A DNA stretch of 64,000 nt from Paenibacillus sp. OV219 (lineage in GTDB: Bacteria; Bacillota; Bacilli; Paenibacillales; Paenibacillaceae), in the NCBI RefSeq assembly GCF_900110075.1, contig NZ_FOCJ01000001.1, positions 868,001 through 932,000 of the forward strand, given 5' to 3'. The notes beneath the pieces were generated by a model. That model was not told where the DNA came from and made no database searches. It saw only the letters and a list, made by a program, of their open reading frames with translations. Position numbers and translations under genes: made by a program. Shown piece by piece: positions 1 through 8,770 of this stretch. How positions within the stretch are numbered: the stretch's first letter is position 1; every line of letters starts with the position of its first letter.

Positions 1-588
1 ATGCAGCAGCGTATTCACGATAAAGTGAAGACTTACTCACTAGGTATGCGACAGCGCCTCGGCATCGCGCAGGCTCTGCTTGGGCGTCCGAAGCTGCTCA
101 TTCTCGATGAACCGACGAACGGGCTTGATCCGAAGGGAATTAAGGAGCTGCGCGAGTTCGTGCGAATGCTGGCGGATCAAGGGATGAGCTTGTTCATCTC
201 CAGCCATTTGCTAAGCGAAATCCAGCTTATGTGCGACCGGGTTGCGATCATTAGTCATGGCGAGGTGCTGGCAGTCGGCACAGTCGACGAGCTGGTAGGT
301 CAAGCGGGCAATTACGTGCTTTGGCAGTTCGATCAGTCGGAAGCCGGCAGACAGCTGCTGATCGGTGAGCCAGGATTGAAGATAATCGGCCATGACGAGC
401 ACCACATTGATGAGAACATTATTGCAGGCTTGACGGATCCTATTATTACGACGATGAATATAGACCGGATCGCCGCGATTGTTGAGAAGGCAGTCCACTC
501 AGGCATCGGTGTCCTGTCAGTGCAGAAGGTTGCACCAACGCTGGAAGAGTTATTTTTGCAAATGACGGAGGGTGAAAGCATTGGATAG
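1..588 (+). CDS. ABC-2 type transporter ATP-binding protein (5' partial)
   Basis: This is the C-terminal part of an ABC ATPase that powers a membrane permease. The visible part opens just before the ABC signature (SLGMRQR, residues about 14-20), followed by Walker B ([13 protein letters not shown]) and the H-loop histidine (ISSHLLSE). Walker A and the Q-loop lie upstream of the window, so the ATG at base 1 is probably internal. The tail after the H-loop is typical of the BcrA/CcmA-like ATPases that pair with ABC-2 permeases. The next gene is such a permease and begins before this gene's stop codon, which implies translational coupling. The substrate cannot be told; this family includes peptide-antibiotic exporters. 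Confidence is high for the family and low for the substrate. Confidence 0.93.
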   Translation: MQQRIHDKVKTYSLGMRQRLGIAQALLGRPKLLILDEPTNGLDPKGIKELREFVRMLADQGMSLFISSHLLSEIQLMCDRVAIISHGEVLAVGTVDELVGQAGNYVLWQFDQSEAGRQLLIGEPGLKIIGHDEHHIDENIIAGLTDPIITTMNIDRIAAIVEKAVHSGIGVLSVQKVAPTLEELFLQMTEGESIG

Positions 589-1567
589 TCTGCTCCCGCT
601 CATTCAGAATGAGACGCTCAAGGTATGGAAGAAGAAACGGTTTTTCGTAGTCGTTCTCGTGCTTCTCGTTCTTATTCCGATTTTTACGTATGCTCAAATG
701 AAGATTGCGCAAACAAATCAGAAGAATTTCAACGATTGGCGCAATCAGCTCGTTCAACAAATTAATGAATACCAGAACATGCTCTCAAGCGACCGGATTC
801 CGGAGGAGTGGAAGCGTCAACGTCGAATTGCGGTTCAGCAGCTCCAATACTATCTGGATCATGATGTCAATCCGAATTCGCCGAATGGCGTTACGTTCAC
901 GCGCAGCTTCATGTCGAATGCGGTAACGTTGTTCTATCCACTGCTCGTTCTTGCCGTTGCATCGGACCTTGTCTCGGGTGAACGGTCAACGGGGACGATC
1001 AAGATGTTGCTAACAAGACCTGTCCGAAGATGGAAGATCTTGTTTAGCAAGCTCATCGCGCTCACCTTTTATGTTTCTTTAACCGTTGTCGCGAGCGCCA
1101 TTCTCTGTTATCTTATATCAGGCGCAGTATTTGGCTATGGCGGCTGGCAGATGCCAGTCTTCACTGGCTTCGTTATTAACGGCTCGAGCGTAGAAAGCAC
1201 TTATGTGCATGCCGTACCGCAATGGCTCTTCGTGCTTATGGAAGGCGGACTCATCTGGGTATCGTCGATGACAGTCGCGATTCTGGCGCTGATGGTGTCC
1301 GTACTCGTTCGAAGCACAGCCGCAAGCATTGTAACGATGATGGCAGCGATTATCGCAGGGACGATTTTGTCGAGTATGTCCTCCTCCTGGGAGAGCGCTA
1401 AATATATTTTCGCGGTCAATTTGCAGCTTACCGACTATTTGGCAGGCTCTCCGCCACCGATACAAGGTATGACACTTTCTTTTTCACTGCTGATCCTTGC
1501 GATTTGGGCGGCTGCGGGACTGTTCGTCTCATTCCGTGTATTTACGAAACAGGACATCATGAATTAG
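581..1567 (+). CDS. ABC-2 family transporter permease
   Basis: This is an integral membrane permease, the partner of the preceding ATPase. One predicted membrane segment lies near residues 20-40. A large extracytoplasmic loop rich in Q, N and R follows, and then about five further segments from about residue 105 to the end. The motif ASDLVSGERSTGTIKMLLTRPV is characteristic of ABC-2 permeases. A GTG at 572 would also open the frame, but it sits directly on the GGAGGG at 567-572. The TTG at 581 is 8 bases downstream of that ribosome binding site and is the better start. The gene overlaps the ATPase gene by 8 bases. The substrate is unknown. Confidence 0.9.
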   Translation: MDSLLPLIQNETLKVWKKKRFFVVVLVLLVLIPIFTYAQMKIAQTNQKNFNDWRNQLVQQINEYQNMLSSDRIPEEWKRQRRIAVQQLQYYLDHDVNPNSPNGVTFTRSFMSNAVTLFYPLLVLAVASDLVSGERSTGTIKMLLTRPVRRWKILFSKLIALTFYVSLTVVASAILCYLISGAVFGYGGWQMPVFTGFVINGSSVESTYVHAVPQWLFVLMEGGLIWVSSMTVAILALMVSVLVRSTAASIVTMMAAIIAGTILSSMSSSWESAKYIFAVNLQLTDYLAGSPPPIQGMTLSFSLLILAIWAAAGLFVSFRVFTKQDIMN

Positions 1568-1639
1568 AATTGCTTGAAGTGAAGAGCGAATGCGAGTAAG
1601 GCGTTAAAAGATAGCATGAAGATTATAGAGGAGGAGCCT

Positions 1640-3613
1640 ATGACTGAGCAGATCAATCTGTTTACAGGCGAAACGAATTCGGCTGCTAGCAATTATGATG
1701 CAGACGACATTCAGGTGCTGGAAGGACTGACCGCAGTCCGCAAACGTCCCGGTATGTATATCGGCAGCACGAGCACATCCGGCCTGCATCATCTCGTCTG
1801 GGAGATTGTCGATAACGCGGTGGACGAGCATCTCGCGAAGTTCTGTTCCGCGATTGATGTGACGATACATAAAGACGGTTCGATTACCGTTCGCGATAAC
1901 GGACGTGGCATTCCGACGGGGATGCATAAAACCGGCATTCCGACGCCTCAGGTTGTGTTTACGATGCTGCATGCAGGCGGTAAATTTGGCGGCAACGGAT
2001 ACAAGAAGTCCGGCGGACTTCACGGCGTTGGCGCTTCGGTAACGAACGCGCTTTCCGAGTGGCTGGAAGTTGAAATTTACCGAGATGGCAAAATCCATAA
2101 GCAACGCTTCGAATATTGGGTTGATGATAAAGGCAAGGAGCATGTCGGCGAGTCAGTGACAGGTCTTGAAGTCATCGGCAATACGAACCGTACGGGTACG
2201 AAGGTGACGTTCAAGCCGGACGTGCGTGTGTTCCACGGTAATATTTCGATCAACTATGATACGCTGTCCGAGCGCTTGCAAGAGATTGCTTTTCTGAACT
2301 CGGGCCTTAAAGTGACGGTGAATGACAGCCGCAGCGGCAAAGAGGATCAATTCCACTATGAAGGCGGCGCGAGCCAGTTTGTCCAGTTTCTGAACGAGGA
2401 CAAAACGGTGCTTCACGATGTCATTCATTTTATTGGCGAGAAGGATGAAATTGAGTTGGAGGTTGCGCTTCAATATAACGATGGTTATACAGAAACGATG
2501 GCTTCCTTCGTTAACTCGATTCCAACGCGCGGCGGCGGTACGCATGAAACAGGCTTCAAGACAGCGTACACAAGAGTCATGAACGATTACGCGCGCAAGA
2601 ACAGCCTCTTGAAGGAGAAAGAGAAGAATCTAGACGGTAACGATCTGCGCGAAGGCATGATGGCGGTTGTCAACGTTAAGATGGGTGAGGTTGAGTTCGT
2701 CGGACAGACGAAGGACCAGCTCGGCAGCGCTTCGGCGCGAAGTGTAGTTGATGCGATTGTTTCGGACAAAATGCAGGTGTTCCTCGAGGAGAACCCGCAA
2801 GTGGCGCAGATGCTGCTGAAGAAAGCCGTGCAAGCTTCGAAAGCTCGCGAAGCGGCGCGTAAAGCCCGCGATGAAATTCGCAGCGGCAGGAAGAAGAGTG
2901 AGAGCTCCAATCTCGGCGGCAAGCTAACGCCTGCGCAGTCGAAGGACGTTACGCGCACGGAGTTGTTTATTGTAGAGGGAGACTCTGCGGGCGGTTCGGC
3001 GAAGCAAGGCCGCGATTCGAAGTATCAGGCGATTCTGCCGCTAAAGGGCAAGCCGATGAATCCGGAGAAGGCGAAGCTGCTTGATATATTGAAAAACGAT
3101 GAATATAAGGCGGTTATCGCAGCAATCGGAGCCGGTATTGGCCCAGAATTTGATGCGGAATCGTGTAACTATAGCAAAATCATCATTATGACTGATGCGG
3201 ATACGGACGGTGCGCATATTCAAGTGCTGCTTCTGACTTTCTTCTACCGCTACATGAAGCCGCTGATCGATCTAGGACGTGTCTTCATCGCACAGCCGCC
3301 GCTTTATAAGATTACTCGTAAATCCGGCAAGCTGGAAACGGTACGTTACGCTTGGACCGATGAGCAGCTGCAAAACTACTTGAAGGAGTTCGGCAAAAAC
3401 TTCGAGCTTCAGCGGTACAAAGGACTTGGCGAGATGAATCCAGAGCAGCTGTGGGAGACGACGATGAACTCGGAGACGCGTACGCTACTGCAGGTTCAGA
3501 TCGAGGATGCCGCGAAAGCGGAACGCCGCGTATCGACGCTTATGGGCGATAAGGTTGACCCACGTAAGCGCTGGATCGTGGAGAACGTTGATTTCACTGA
3601 ATATGTAGAGTAG
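1640..3613 (+). CDS. parE: DNA topoisomerase IV subunit B
   Basis: This is the ATPase subunit of topoisomerase IV, which unlinks daughter chromosomes together with ParC. It has a GHKL ATPase domain (EIVDNAVDE and DNGRGIP motifs in the first 90 residues, GGLHGVGASV near 135), a transducer domain, a Toprim domain (EGDSAGGSAKQGRD and TDADTDGAHI) and the C-terminal GyrB/ParE tail (QRYKGLGEMNPEQLWETTM). At about 657 aa it matches Bacillus ParE. A longer frame begins at 1616, but the GAGGAG at 1630-1635 points to the ATG at 1640. The adjacent parC rather than gyrA supports ParE over GyrB. parC starts 31 bases downstream, so the two are probably cotranscribed. Confidence 0.96.
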   Translation: MTEQINLFTGETNSAASNYDADDIQVLEGLTAVRKRPGMYIGSTSTSGLHHLVWEIVDNAVDEHLAKFCSAIDVTIHKDGSITVRDNGRGIPTGMHKTGIPTPQVVFTMLHAGGKFGGNGYKKSGGLHGVGASVTNALSEWLEVEIYRDGKIHKQRFEYWVDDKGKEHVGESVTGLEVIGNTNRTGTKVTFKPDVRVFHGNISINYDTLSERLQEIAFLNSGLKVTVNDSRSGKEDQFHYEGGASQFVQFLNEDKTVLHDVIHFIGEKDEIELEVALQYNDGYTETMASFVNSIPTRGGGTHETGFKTAYTRVMNDYARKNSLLKEKEKNLDGNDLREGMMAVVNVKMGEVEFVGQTKDQLGSASARSVVDAIVSDKMQVFLEENPQVAQMLLKKAVQASKAREAARKARDEIRSGRKKSESSNLGGKLTPAQSKDVTRTELFIVEGDSAGGSAKQGRDSKYQAILPLKGKPMNPEKAKLLDILKNDEYKAVIAAIGAGIGPEFDAESCNYSKIIIMTDADTDGAHIQVLLLTFFYRYMKPLIDLGRVFIAQPPLYKITRKSGKLETVRYAWTDEQLQNYLKEFGKNFELQRYKGLGEMNPEQLWETTMNSETRTLLQVQIEDAAKAERRVSTLMGDKVDPRKRWIVENVDFTEYVE

Positions 3614-3644
3614 ATTCACAAAAACTTTTTAGGAGAGTAAGGGC

Positions 3645-6098
3645 ATGAGTATGTTAGAACAGTTTTTGCCCGCGTTTCTGGAAGAGGTTGTTGGCGACCG
3701 CTTCGGACGCTATTCCAAATATATTATTCAAGACCGCGCCATTCCCGACGTTCGCGACGGGCTGAAACCGGTGCAGCGGCGTATTCTGTACGCCATGTAT
3801 GATGCAGGCAACACGCCTGATAAAGGCTACCGCAAATCAGCGAAGACTGTCGGCGACGTTATGGGTAACTACCATCCGCACGGCGATTCTTCGATCTACG
3901 AGGGTATGGTGCGCATGGCGCAGCCTTGGAAATTGGCGCATATGCTCATTGACGGCCACGGTAACTGGGGTTCGATCGATGACGACCCGGCAGCAGCAAT
4001 GCGTTATACGGAAGCACGCTTGTCGCCAATTGCGATGGAGCTGCTTCGCGATATTGAGAAGAGAACGGTCTTATTCAAAGACAATTTCGATAATACAACG
4101 AAGGAACCAGTCGTACTGCCGTCCCGTTATCCAAACCTGCTTGTGAACGGGGTAAGCGGGATCTCGTCCGGTTTCGCAACAGAAATTCCGCCTCATAACT
4201 TGAGAGAAGTTATTGATGCATGTAACGCCATGATGGAGAACCCGGACATTGAGCTTGCACAGCTGATGTCCATTGTGAAAGGGCCCGACTTCCCGACAGG
4301 CGGCCTCATTATGGGCGAAGAAGGCATTCGGGATGCGTACACGAGCGGTAAAGGCCGGATCTACCACCGTTCTAAGTCGACAATTGAAGATTTGAAGGGC
4401 GGACGCCAGCAAATCGTCATTACGCAGATCCCGTTCCAGGTCGTTAAGTCGCGTCTCGTTACTGCAATGGAGAACATTCGTATTGAGAAAAAGGTTGAAG
4501 GCATCGCTGAGGTGCGCGATGAAAGCGGTCGTAACGGTCTGCGCATTGTCGTTGAGCTAAAGAAGGATGCGGATGCAACGGGGATCTTAGCGTTTCTGCT
4601 GAAGAAAACCGACCTTCAAGTGGCCTACAGCTTCAACATGGTTGCGATTGTCAATAAGACGCCGAAGCAGCTCGGTCTGAAAGAAATGCTGAGCGCTTAT
4701 ATCGCACATCAGCGGGAAGTGGTTACACACCGCTCCCAATATGAGCTTGAGAAGGCAGAAGATCGTGCGCATGTGCTGGAAGGGCTTGCGAAGGCTCTTA
4801 ATTTGCTAGATGAAGTCATTGCGACAATTAAAGCTTCCAAGAATCGCCAAGATGCGCAGAATAACTTGGTAGCAAAGTTCACGTTCACCGAGCGTCAAGC
4901 TGATGCGATTCTAACACTCCAATTGTACCGTCTGACGAATCTGGAGATTACTTCGATTGAGAAGGAATTGAAGGAAATCCAGAAGAAGATCGCTTACCTC
5001 AACTCCATCCTGGGGAGCGATAAGAAGCTGACAGGCGTTATTCGGGAAGAGCTTCTTGAAATCCGTGAGAAATTCGGCATTGACCGCCGCTCCGATATTC
5101 AAGGCGAGATTGAAGAGCTGAAGGTTAACCTTGAGGTGATGGTACCAGCTGAAGATGTGTTCGTGACGCTGAGCCAAGAAGGCTACATTAAACGGACTTC
5201 GAAGCTGTCCTTCACGCGTTCCGGCGGTGAGCTTAATAACGCTGGCGTTAAAGAAGGTGACGTCATTCGCACGCTGCTCGACGTGAACACCATTGACCAG
5301 CTGCTGCTCTTTACACGCAAAGGCCAGTATTATCAGCTGCCTGTTCACCAGATTCCAGAGTTCAAGTGGAAGGATACAGGTACAGCCGTCGTCAACGTGG
5401 TGCCGCTGCCTAAAGATGACAGCATAATAAGCGTCTTCCCTGTGAAGGATTTCGAAGCGATGAATCAATCGCTCGTGTTCGTCACACGTCGCGGTCAGGT
5501 GAAACGTACGGAGCTGAAGGAGTACAAATCGACGCGTTCAACTGCAATCGCGGCCGTGAAAGTAGCGGACGGCGACGAGGTATTACGTGTTCTGACGAGT
5601 GACAATAGTATGGAATTGCTGCTCATCACGAAGAACGGCCTAAGCATTCGTTTCCCTGAGAATGAAGTGAATCCGATGGGACGTGTTGCGGCAGGTGTTC
5701 GAGGCATTGTGATGAAAGATGGCGACGAGCTAATCGCGGCAGAACGTGTTCTGGGAGATGAAGGAGAAGTGCTTGTCATAAGCGAGCTTGGCTTTGCGAA
5801 GCGGTCACTGCTGCTGGATTATCCGATCCAAGGACGCGGCGGTAAAGGGGTTGCGACGTTCGAGTTCAAGGTTGGCAAAGGCGTTCGTACGAACGGCAAT
5901 GAGCTTATTGGCGGATTGCACTGCAAGGAAGCGCGTGAGCTTGTCCTTATTTCTTCGTCGGGGACGAATACCATCGTATCTACGGAGAAAGCGCCGATTG
6001 ATGATCGCAAGTCAACAGGACGTGCGCTCGCACCAGTAGATAAGAAAGATGTACTTATTTCATTGTTTGTTCGCTCTGAGTTGACGCGGGAAGGTTAA
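3645..6098 (+). CDS. parC: DNA topoisomerase IV subunit A
   Basis: This is the DNA cleavage and religation subunit of topoisomerase IV. The N-terminal winged-helix domain carries the catalytic tyrosine at about residue 121 ([11 protein letters not shown]). The quinolone-resistance-determining region reads [10 protein letters not shown], with Ser82 and Glu86 at the positions called 80 and 84 in other ParC/GrlA proteins. This is the sensitive-type sequence. A long coiled-coil tower region lies around 360-480, followed by beta-pinwheel repeats with no obvious GyrA box. The length of 817 aa fits ParC. A ribosome binding site (AGGAGAG) precedes the ATG at 3645. There is no clear hairpin terminator after the stop. 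Confidence 0.96.
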   Translation: MSMLEQFLPAFLEEVVGDRFGRYSKYIIQDRAIPDVRDGLKPVQRRILYAMYDAGNTPDKGYRKSAKTVGDVMGNYHPHGDSSIYEGMVRMAQPWKLAHMLIDGHGNWGSIDDDPAAAMRYTEARLSPIAMELLRDIEKRTVLFKDNFDNTTKEPVVLPSRYPNLLVNGVSGISSGFATEIPPHNLREVIDACNAMMENPDIELAQLMSIVKGPDFPTGGLIMGEEGIRDAYTSGKGRIYHRSKSTIEDLKGGRQQIVITQIPFQVVKSRLVTAMENIRIEKKVEGIAEVRDESGRNGLRIVVELKKDADATGILAFLLKKTDLQVAYSFNMVAIVNKTPKQLGLKEMLSAYIAHQREVVTHRSQYELEKAEDRAHVLEGLAKALNLLDEVIATIKASKNRQDAQNNLVAKFTFTERQADAILTLQLYRLTNLEITSIEKELKEIQKKIAYLNSILGSDKKLTGVIREELLEIREKFGIDRRSDIQGEIEELKVNLEVMVPAEDVFVTLSQEGYIKRTSKLSFTRSGGELNNAGVKEGDVIRTLLDVNTIDQLLLFTRKGQYYQLPVHQIPEFKWKDTGTAVVNVVPLPKDDSIISVFPVKDFEAMNQSLVFVTRRGQVKRTELKEYKSTRSTAIAAVKVADGDEVLRVLTSDNSMELLLITKNGLSIRFPENEVNPMGRVAAGVRGIVMKDGDELIAAERVLGDEGEVLVISELGFAKRSLLLDYPIQGRGGKGVATFEFKVGKGVRTNGNELIGGLHCKEARELVLISSSGTNTIVSTEKAPIDDRKSTGRALAPVDKKDVLISLFVRSELTREG

Positions 6099-6106
6099 GA
6101 TAAGTA

Positions 6107-6141
6107 CAGTAAAGATACGTAAAGTAAAGTAAAGTAAAGTT
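6107..6141 (+). repeat. Pentanucleotide tandem repeat (TAAAG)
   Basis: A short run of about four perfect TAAAG units with flanking imperfect units follows the parC stop. It is intergenic, so slippage would not alter a protein. It may reflect simple-sequence drift. Confidence 0.7.
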
Positions 6142-6149
6142 AATTTAGT

Positions 6150-6317
6150 TTAGTCGAATGGCAGATGTGGTGGTTCCTTACGTTCTACCATCTGCATAAT
6201 AAGATCAAGCACGACCCATAATGGCGCAGGTTCATCTAGTCGATCCAGCCATCTTGGGTCTTTTTTTATGCCGAGATCCGCTAATTTACGTACGAGTTCA
6301 GCTTTGCGCTCATCCAT
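6150..6317 (-). CDS. Small conserved-looking protein, 55 aa
   Basis: This is an unrecognised small soluble protein on the reverse strand between parC and a marR-type gene. The ATG at 6317 follows AAAGGAG with 10 bases of spacing, and the frame runs 55 codons to TAA. The product starts MDERKAELVRKLADLG, has a central WLDRLDEPAPLW stretch and an amphipathic helix, and ends in a proline-rich HLPFD. The composition looks like a real protein with charged helices and two tryptophans. A 20-base perfect palindrome (6339-6358) lies just upstream of its ribosome binding site. No function is proposed. Confidence 0.6.
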   Translation of the reverse strand: MDERKAELVRKLADLGIKKDPRWLDRLDEPAPLWVVLDLIMQMVERKEPPHLPFD

Positions 6318-6338
6318 AATTGGTCACGCTCCTTTAAC

Positions 6339-6358
6339 GTTTTGCTTAAAAGCAAAAC
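6339..6358. promoter_or_regulatory. Perfect 20-bp palindrome upstream of the 55-aa gene
   Basis: GTTTTGCTTAAAAGCAAAAC is a perfect inverted repeat. On the reverse strand it lies immediately 5' of the AAAGGAG ribosome binding site of the 55-aa gene. It could be an operator or a 5'-UTR hairpin. No T-run follows on the reverse strand, so it is unlikely to be that gene's own terminator. Confidence 0.5.
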
Positions 6359-6512
6359 AGGCTTCCTCAGGTGATGCAGGTGTGGCTAAATTCGAGCCGG
6401 TACAACAGCCTATAGCACCAATGTATGTCTAAAGCTGTCAAATGGTTCTCTTTTGAGGCGATTAATGAGACAAAATATTAACTGGGTTAACCTTATATTC
6501 GACAATATGACA

Positions 6513-6521
6513 TGCTATAAT
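6513..6521 (+). promoter_or_regulatory. Extended -10 promoter upstream of marR-type gene
   Basis: TGCTATAAT is a perfect -10 hexamer with a TG extension, about 30 bases before the GTG start of the MarR-family gene. No good -35 hexamer is visible at 17 bases, as is common for extended -10 promoters. An inverted TTAACTGGGTTAA lies just upstream (6478-6490) and could bind a regulator. Confidence 0.5.
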
Positions 6522-6550
6522 TAAGCTAAGGATACTCGTACAGAAAGCAG

Positions 6551-6967
6551 GTGGAGACAATCGTTTCTACGGAATTTGCCCGGTTGTGGATGAAGATGAC
6601 GAAGGAATGGAAATCGCATCTCGAGGAAGCGCTGGCGCCGAATTTAACAGAAGGTCAGCTCAGCGTGCTGGAGTTGCTCAAGCAGCATCAACCGATGAAA
6701 CCGTCTGATTTGCTAGTGTATTTGGAGACAACACCTGCCGCGATTACGACGCTGCTGGACCGGATGGAGCGGGGCGGACTCGTCGTGCGTAATCGCGATG
6801 AGAGCGACCGCCGCATCGTGTGGGTAACGACGACCGAGAAAGGACAAGTCGAGACCGTGCGCGGCGTAGCAATCCGCGACGCCTACATTACCGAGGCACT
6901 GGACCGGATCTCGTCACACAATCAGCAATTACTGGTATATTTGCTTGGAAAAGTAGCTAACTCATAA
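6551..6967 (+). CDS. MarR-family transcriptional regulator
   Basis: This is a 138-aa winged-helix repressor, expected to act as a dimer on nearby or remote operators. The core is visible: LTEGQLSVLELL, then the recognition-helix region KPSDLLVYLETTPAAITTLLDRMERGGLV, then the wing (RNRDESDRRIVWVTTTEKG). The dimerising helices lie at both ends. The start is a GTG at 6551 with only a weak upstream purine stretch (GAAAGCAG). The gene stands alone, followed by a strong terminator. The ligand and targets are unknown. Confidence 0.88.
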   Translation: METIVSTEFARLWMKMTKEWKSHLEEALAPNLTEGQLSVLELLKQHQPMKPSDLLVYLETTPAAITTLLDRMERGGLVVRNRDESDRRIVWVTTTEKGQVETVRGVAIRDAYITEALDRISSHNQQLLVYLLGKVANS

Positions 6968-6980
6968 ACATATGGTATGA

Positions 6981-7016
6981 CAGCAGCGCAGGAGTGATCT
7001 TGCGCTGCTGTTTTTG
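6981..7016 (+). terminator. Rho-independent terminator after marR-type gene
   Basis: A perfect 10-bp stem, CAGCAGCGCA (6981-6990) paired with TGCGCTGCTG (7001-7010), is followed directly by TTTTTGTGTT. Confidence 0.92.
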
Positions 7017-7060
7017 TGTTGAGGGGGGCTCTGCGCCGAGACCGAGTAACATTCCATTAT

Positions 7061-7141
7061 TTTGATGCTGAGAGAACGCATGCGTGCTCTCAGCGGGAGA
7101 AAAGCGTTAGTTTGGTGCTGAGAGAACATATATGTGCTCTC
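7061..7141. repeat. Two-copy palindromic hairpin repeat with co-varying cores
   Basis: Two copies 50 bases apart share the arm TTTGRTGCTGAGAGAAC. Copy 1 (7067-7094) pairs GCTGAGAG with CTCTCAGC around the palindromic core ACGCATGCGT. Copy 2 (7120-7141) pairs GAGAG with CTCTC around a different palindromic core, ACATATATGT. The cores differ in sequence but both remain self-complementary, which suggests selection for a folded RNA or DNA structure. The region otherwise has no gene. Confidence 0.7.
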
Positions 7142-7232
7142 GTGATGGCGAGAAGGATCGAGCCTTGCCTATCGTGACCAATAATCTGAGAGTCTGCATT
7201 TACGTTCAGCATTGGAGAGTGAAGTAATGAAG

Positions 7233-7258
7233 ATGAGAGAGGGAAAACCCTCTCTCAT
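7233..7258. repeat. Hairpin GAGAG-AAAA-CTCTC type
   Basis: ATGAGAGAGGG (7233-7243) pairs perfectly with CCCTCTCTCAT (7248-7258) around an AAAA loop. No T-run follows on either strand. It resembles members of the hairpin array at 54.87-55.08 kb, which suggests a dispersed repeat family. Together with the two-copy hairpins and two terminators it accounts for most of the 6968-7366 gap. Confidence 0.65.
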
Positions 7259-7311
7259 TGAAGGACGACGCTTGTGAGTGCCAGTGGTTTGTTTCCAGCT
7301 AAACAACAAAG

Positions 7312-7343
7312 AAACCTCCAGCTTTACGCTAAGCTGGAGGTTT
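7312..7343 (-). terminator. Terminator downstream of the capA-type gene
   Basis: AAACCTCCAGCTT (7312-7324) pairs with AAGCTGGAGGTTT (7331-7343). On the reverse strand the stem is followed by CTTTGTTGTTT, giving a usable terminator for the reverse-strand operon that ends at 7367. Confidence 0.85.
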
Positions 7344-7366
7344 TGATAATCTCATTGACCACCGAA

Positions 7367-8770
7367 TTACCCGGCAGCAGGCAGCTTTAACAGCTTGCCT
7401 GACATCGCGTGGATGCGCTTGGTCAGTTGGCTGTACATGCTGGATAAGCTGCGGTAATCGGCAGAGGTCAAGTCTTTGAGCGATTTGGAGTCTATGGTTT
7501 GTTTCAGCGGGACGACGGAGAATTTGCTGATGCCGCGCGTGGTGCCGCGGTGGACCCAGGTCGGGATCGCTTCAACATCCGTGATCGTCGTTTGCTTGGA
7601 CGGCCCGTCTTTGTGAATATGAACCTTGTAGATCACGCCATAGTCCTTCGACTTGCCTTGCTGACTGGAAATGAAATTTCCCATCGAATAAATAATGAGT
7701 CCCTTGTGCACGGTGCCATCTGGCTGAGCGGCCTCGACCATCTCATAGGGCTGGACAACGTGCGGATGAGAACCAGCAATGATATCGGCGCCAGCGGCGA
7801 TTAGCTTGCGCGCCAGATTCTTCTGCGTATCATTCGGCGCAGTTTGGTACTCGGTGCCAAAGTGGAGGACCACTGTGATGAAGTCTGCTCCTGCAGCGCG
7901 GACCTTCTTAATGTCCTGCAGCATCTTCGTTTCGTCAATCAGTGAAACAGCGTATGGTTGATCCTTCGGAAGAGGAATTCCATTCGTCCCGTACGTGTAC
8001 GCGAGCAGCCCCATCTTAATGCCTTTGCGCTCCACGATGGTTATCCGTTCGGATTCTGTCTTCGAACGAGCAGTGCCTTTAATATCAAAGCCGAGCTTCT
8101 CAAGCTTCGCCAGCGTCAGCGAAATGCCTTTGGCACCACGGTCGAGCGCATGGTTGTTTGCATTCGTGACCGTTGTGAAGCCGGCATACTTGAGCGCATC
8201 ACCGAGCTCGGTCGGGGCGTTGAACCTCGGATAGCCGGAGTAGCCAAGCGACTTGCCGCCAATCGGCGTCTCCAAATTCGCCAAGGACCAATCTCCCTGT
8301 TCCAAAATCGGCTTAACCGCCGTGAAGAACGAGTTGAAGTTATACATCTTCGTCTTCTCACTGTACGCACCAGGAAGCTGAGGCATGTGCATCATAATAT
8401 CGCCAACGGCTATCCATGTCGCATCGGCTGAAGGCTCCGGCTCTGATGGAGGGGGAGTCTCGGAGTTCGCCGATCCTTCACCTGAAGAAGATCCATTTGA
8501 CGACGAATCAGGAGCAGCGGTGCCATCCCCAGTTCCATCATCACCGTTCTGCGACGGTGTATCATTCGACGACGAATCCGGCGCAGCCGAACCATCCCCA
8601 GTTCCACCATCCCCATTCGCAGCCGGATCATTCCCTGAGTTACCCGTCGTGTTAGTCACACCAGAATCAGGTTTATTCGAAAGTCCATCATTAACCGATG
8701 GTTCATTGCCACAGCTGCAGAGCAGCAAGATGAGCAGCGGCAGCCACAACCATCGAGCTTGTTTGGTCAT
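7367..8770 (-). CDS. CapA-family (PGA_cap) lipoprotein
   Basis: This is a surface lipoprotein with a CapA/PgsA-type metallophosphoesterase-like fold. The family is named for poly-gamma-glutamate capsule synthesis, but many members have no proven role. The signal peptide ends in LCSC, with Cys20 the likely lipidated residue. A low-complexity Gly/Ser/Asp linker (about 25-115) contains a 23-residue repeat in two copies. The catalytic-type domain follows: TWIAVGDIMMH, NLETPIGG, NANNHALDRG, GSHPHVVQPYE and YSMGNFISS, which supply the expected Asp/Asn/His ligands. The ATG overlaps the preceding stop codon (ATGA), and AAAGGA lies 11 bases upstream. No pgsB or pgsC gene is nearby, so a capsule role is not supported here. 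Confidence 0.9.
   Translation of the reverse strand: MTKQARWLWLPLLILLLCSCGNEPSVNDGLSNKPDSGVTNTTGNSGNDPAANGDGGTGDGSAAPDSSSNDTPSQNGDDGTGDGTAAPDSSSNGSSSGEGSANSETPPPSEPEPSADATWIAVGDIMMHMPQLPGAYSEKTKMYNFNSFFTAVKPILEQGDWSLANLETPIGGKSLGYSGYPRFNAPTELGDALKYAGFTTVTNANNHALDRGAKGISLTLAKLEKLGFDIKGTARSKTESERITIVERKGIKMGLLAYTYGTNGIPLPKDQPYAVSLIDETKMLQDIKKVRAAGADFITVVLHFGTEYQTAPNDTQKNLARKLIAAGADIIAGSHPHVVQPYEMVEAAQPDGTVHKGLIIYSMGNFISSQQGKSKDYGVIYKVHIHKDGPSKQTTITDVEAIPTWVHRGTTRGISKFSVVPLKQTIDSKSLKDLTSADYRSLSSMYSQLTKRIHAMSGKLLKLPAAG
8494..8631 (-). repeat. 69-bp tandem duplication inside capA-type linker
   Basis: Two adjacent copies with a 69-base period encode the 23-residue units that carry GTGDG(S/T)AAPDSSSN. 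Divergence is mostly synonymous or conservative, so the duplication is not brand new. It lengthens the flexible linker between lipid anchor and enzyme domain. Confidence 0.75.
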
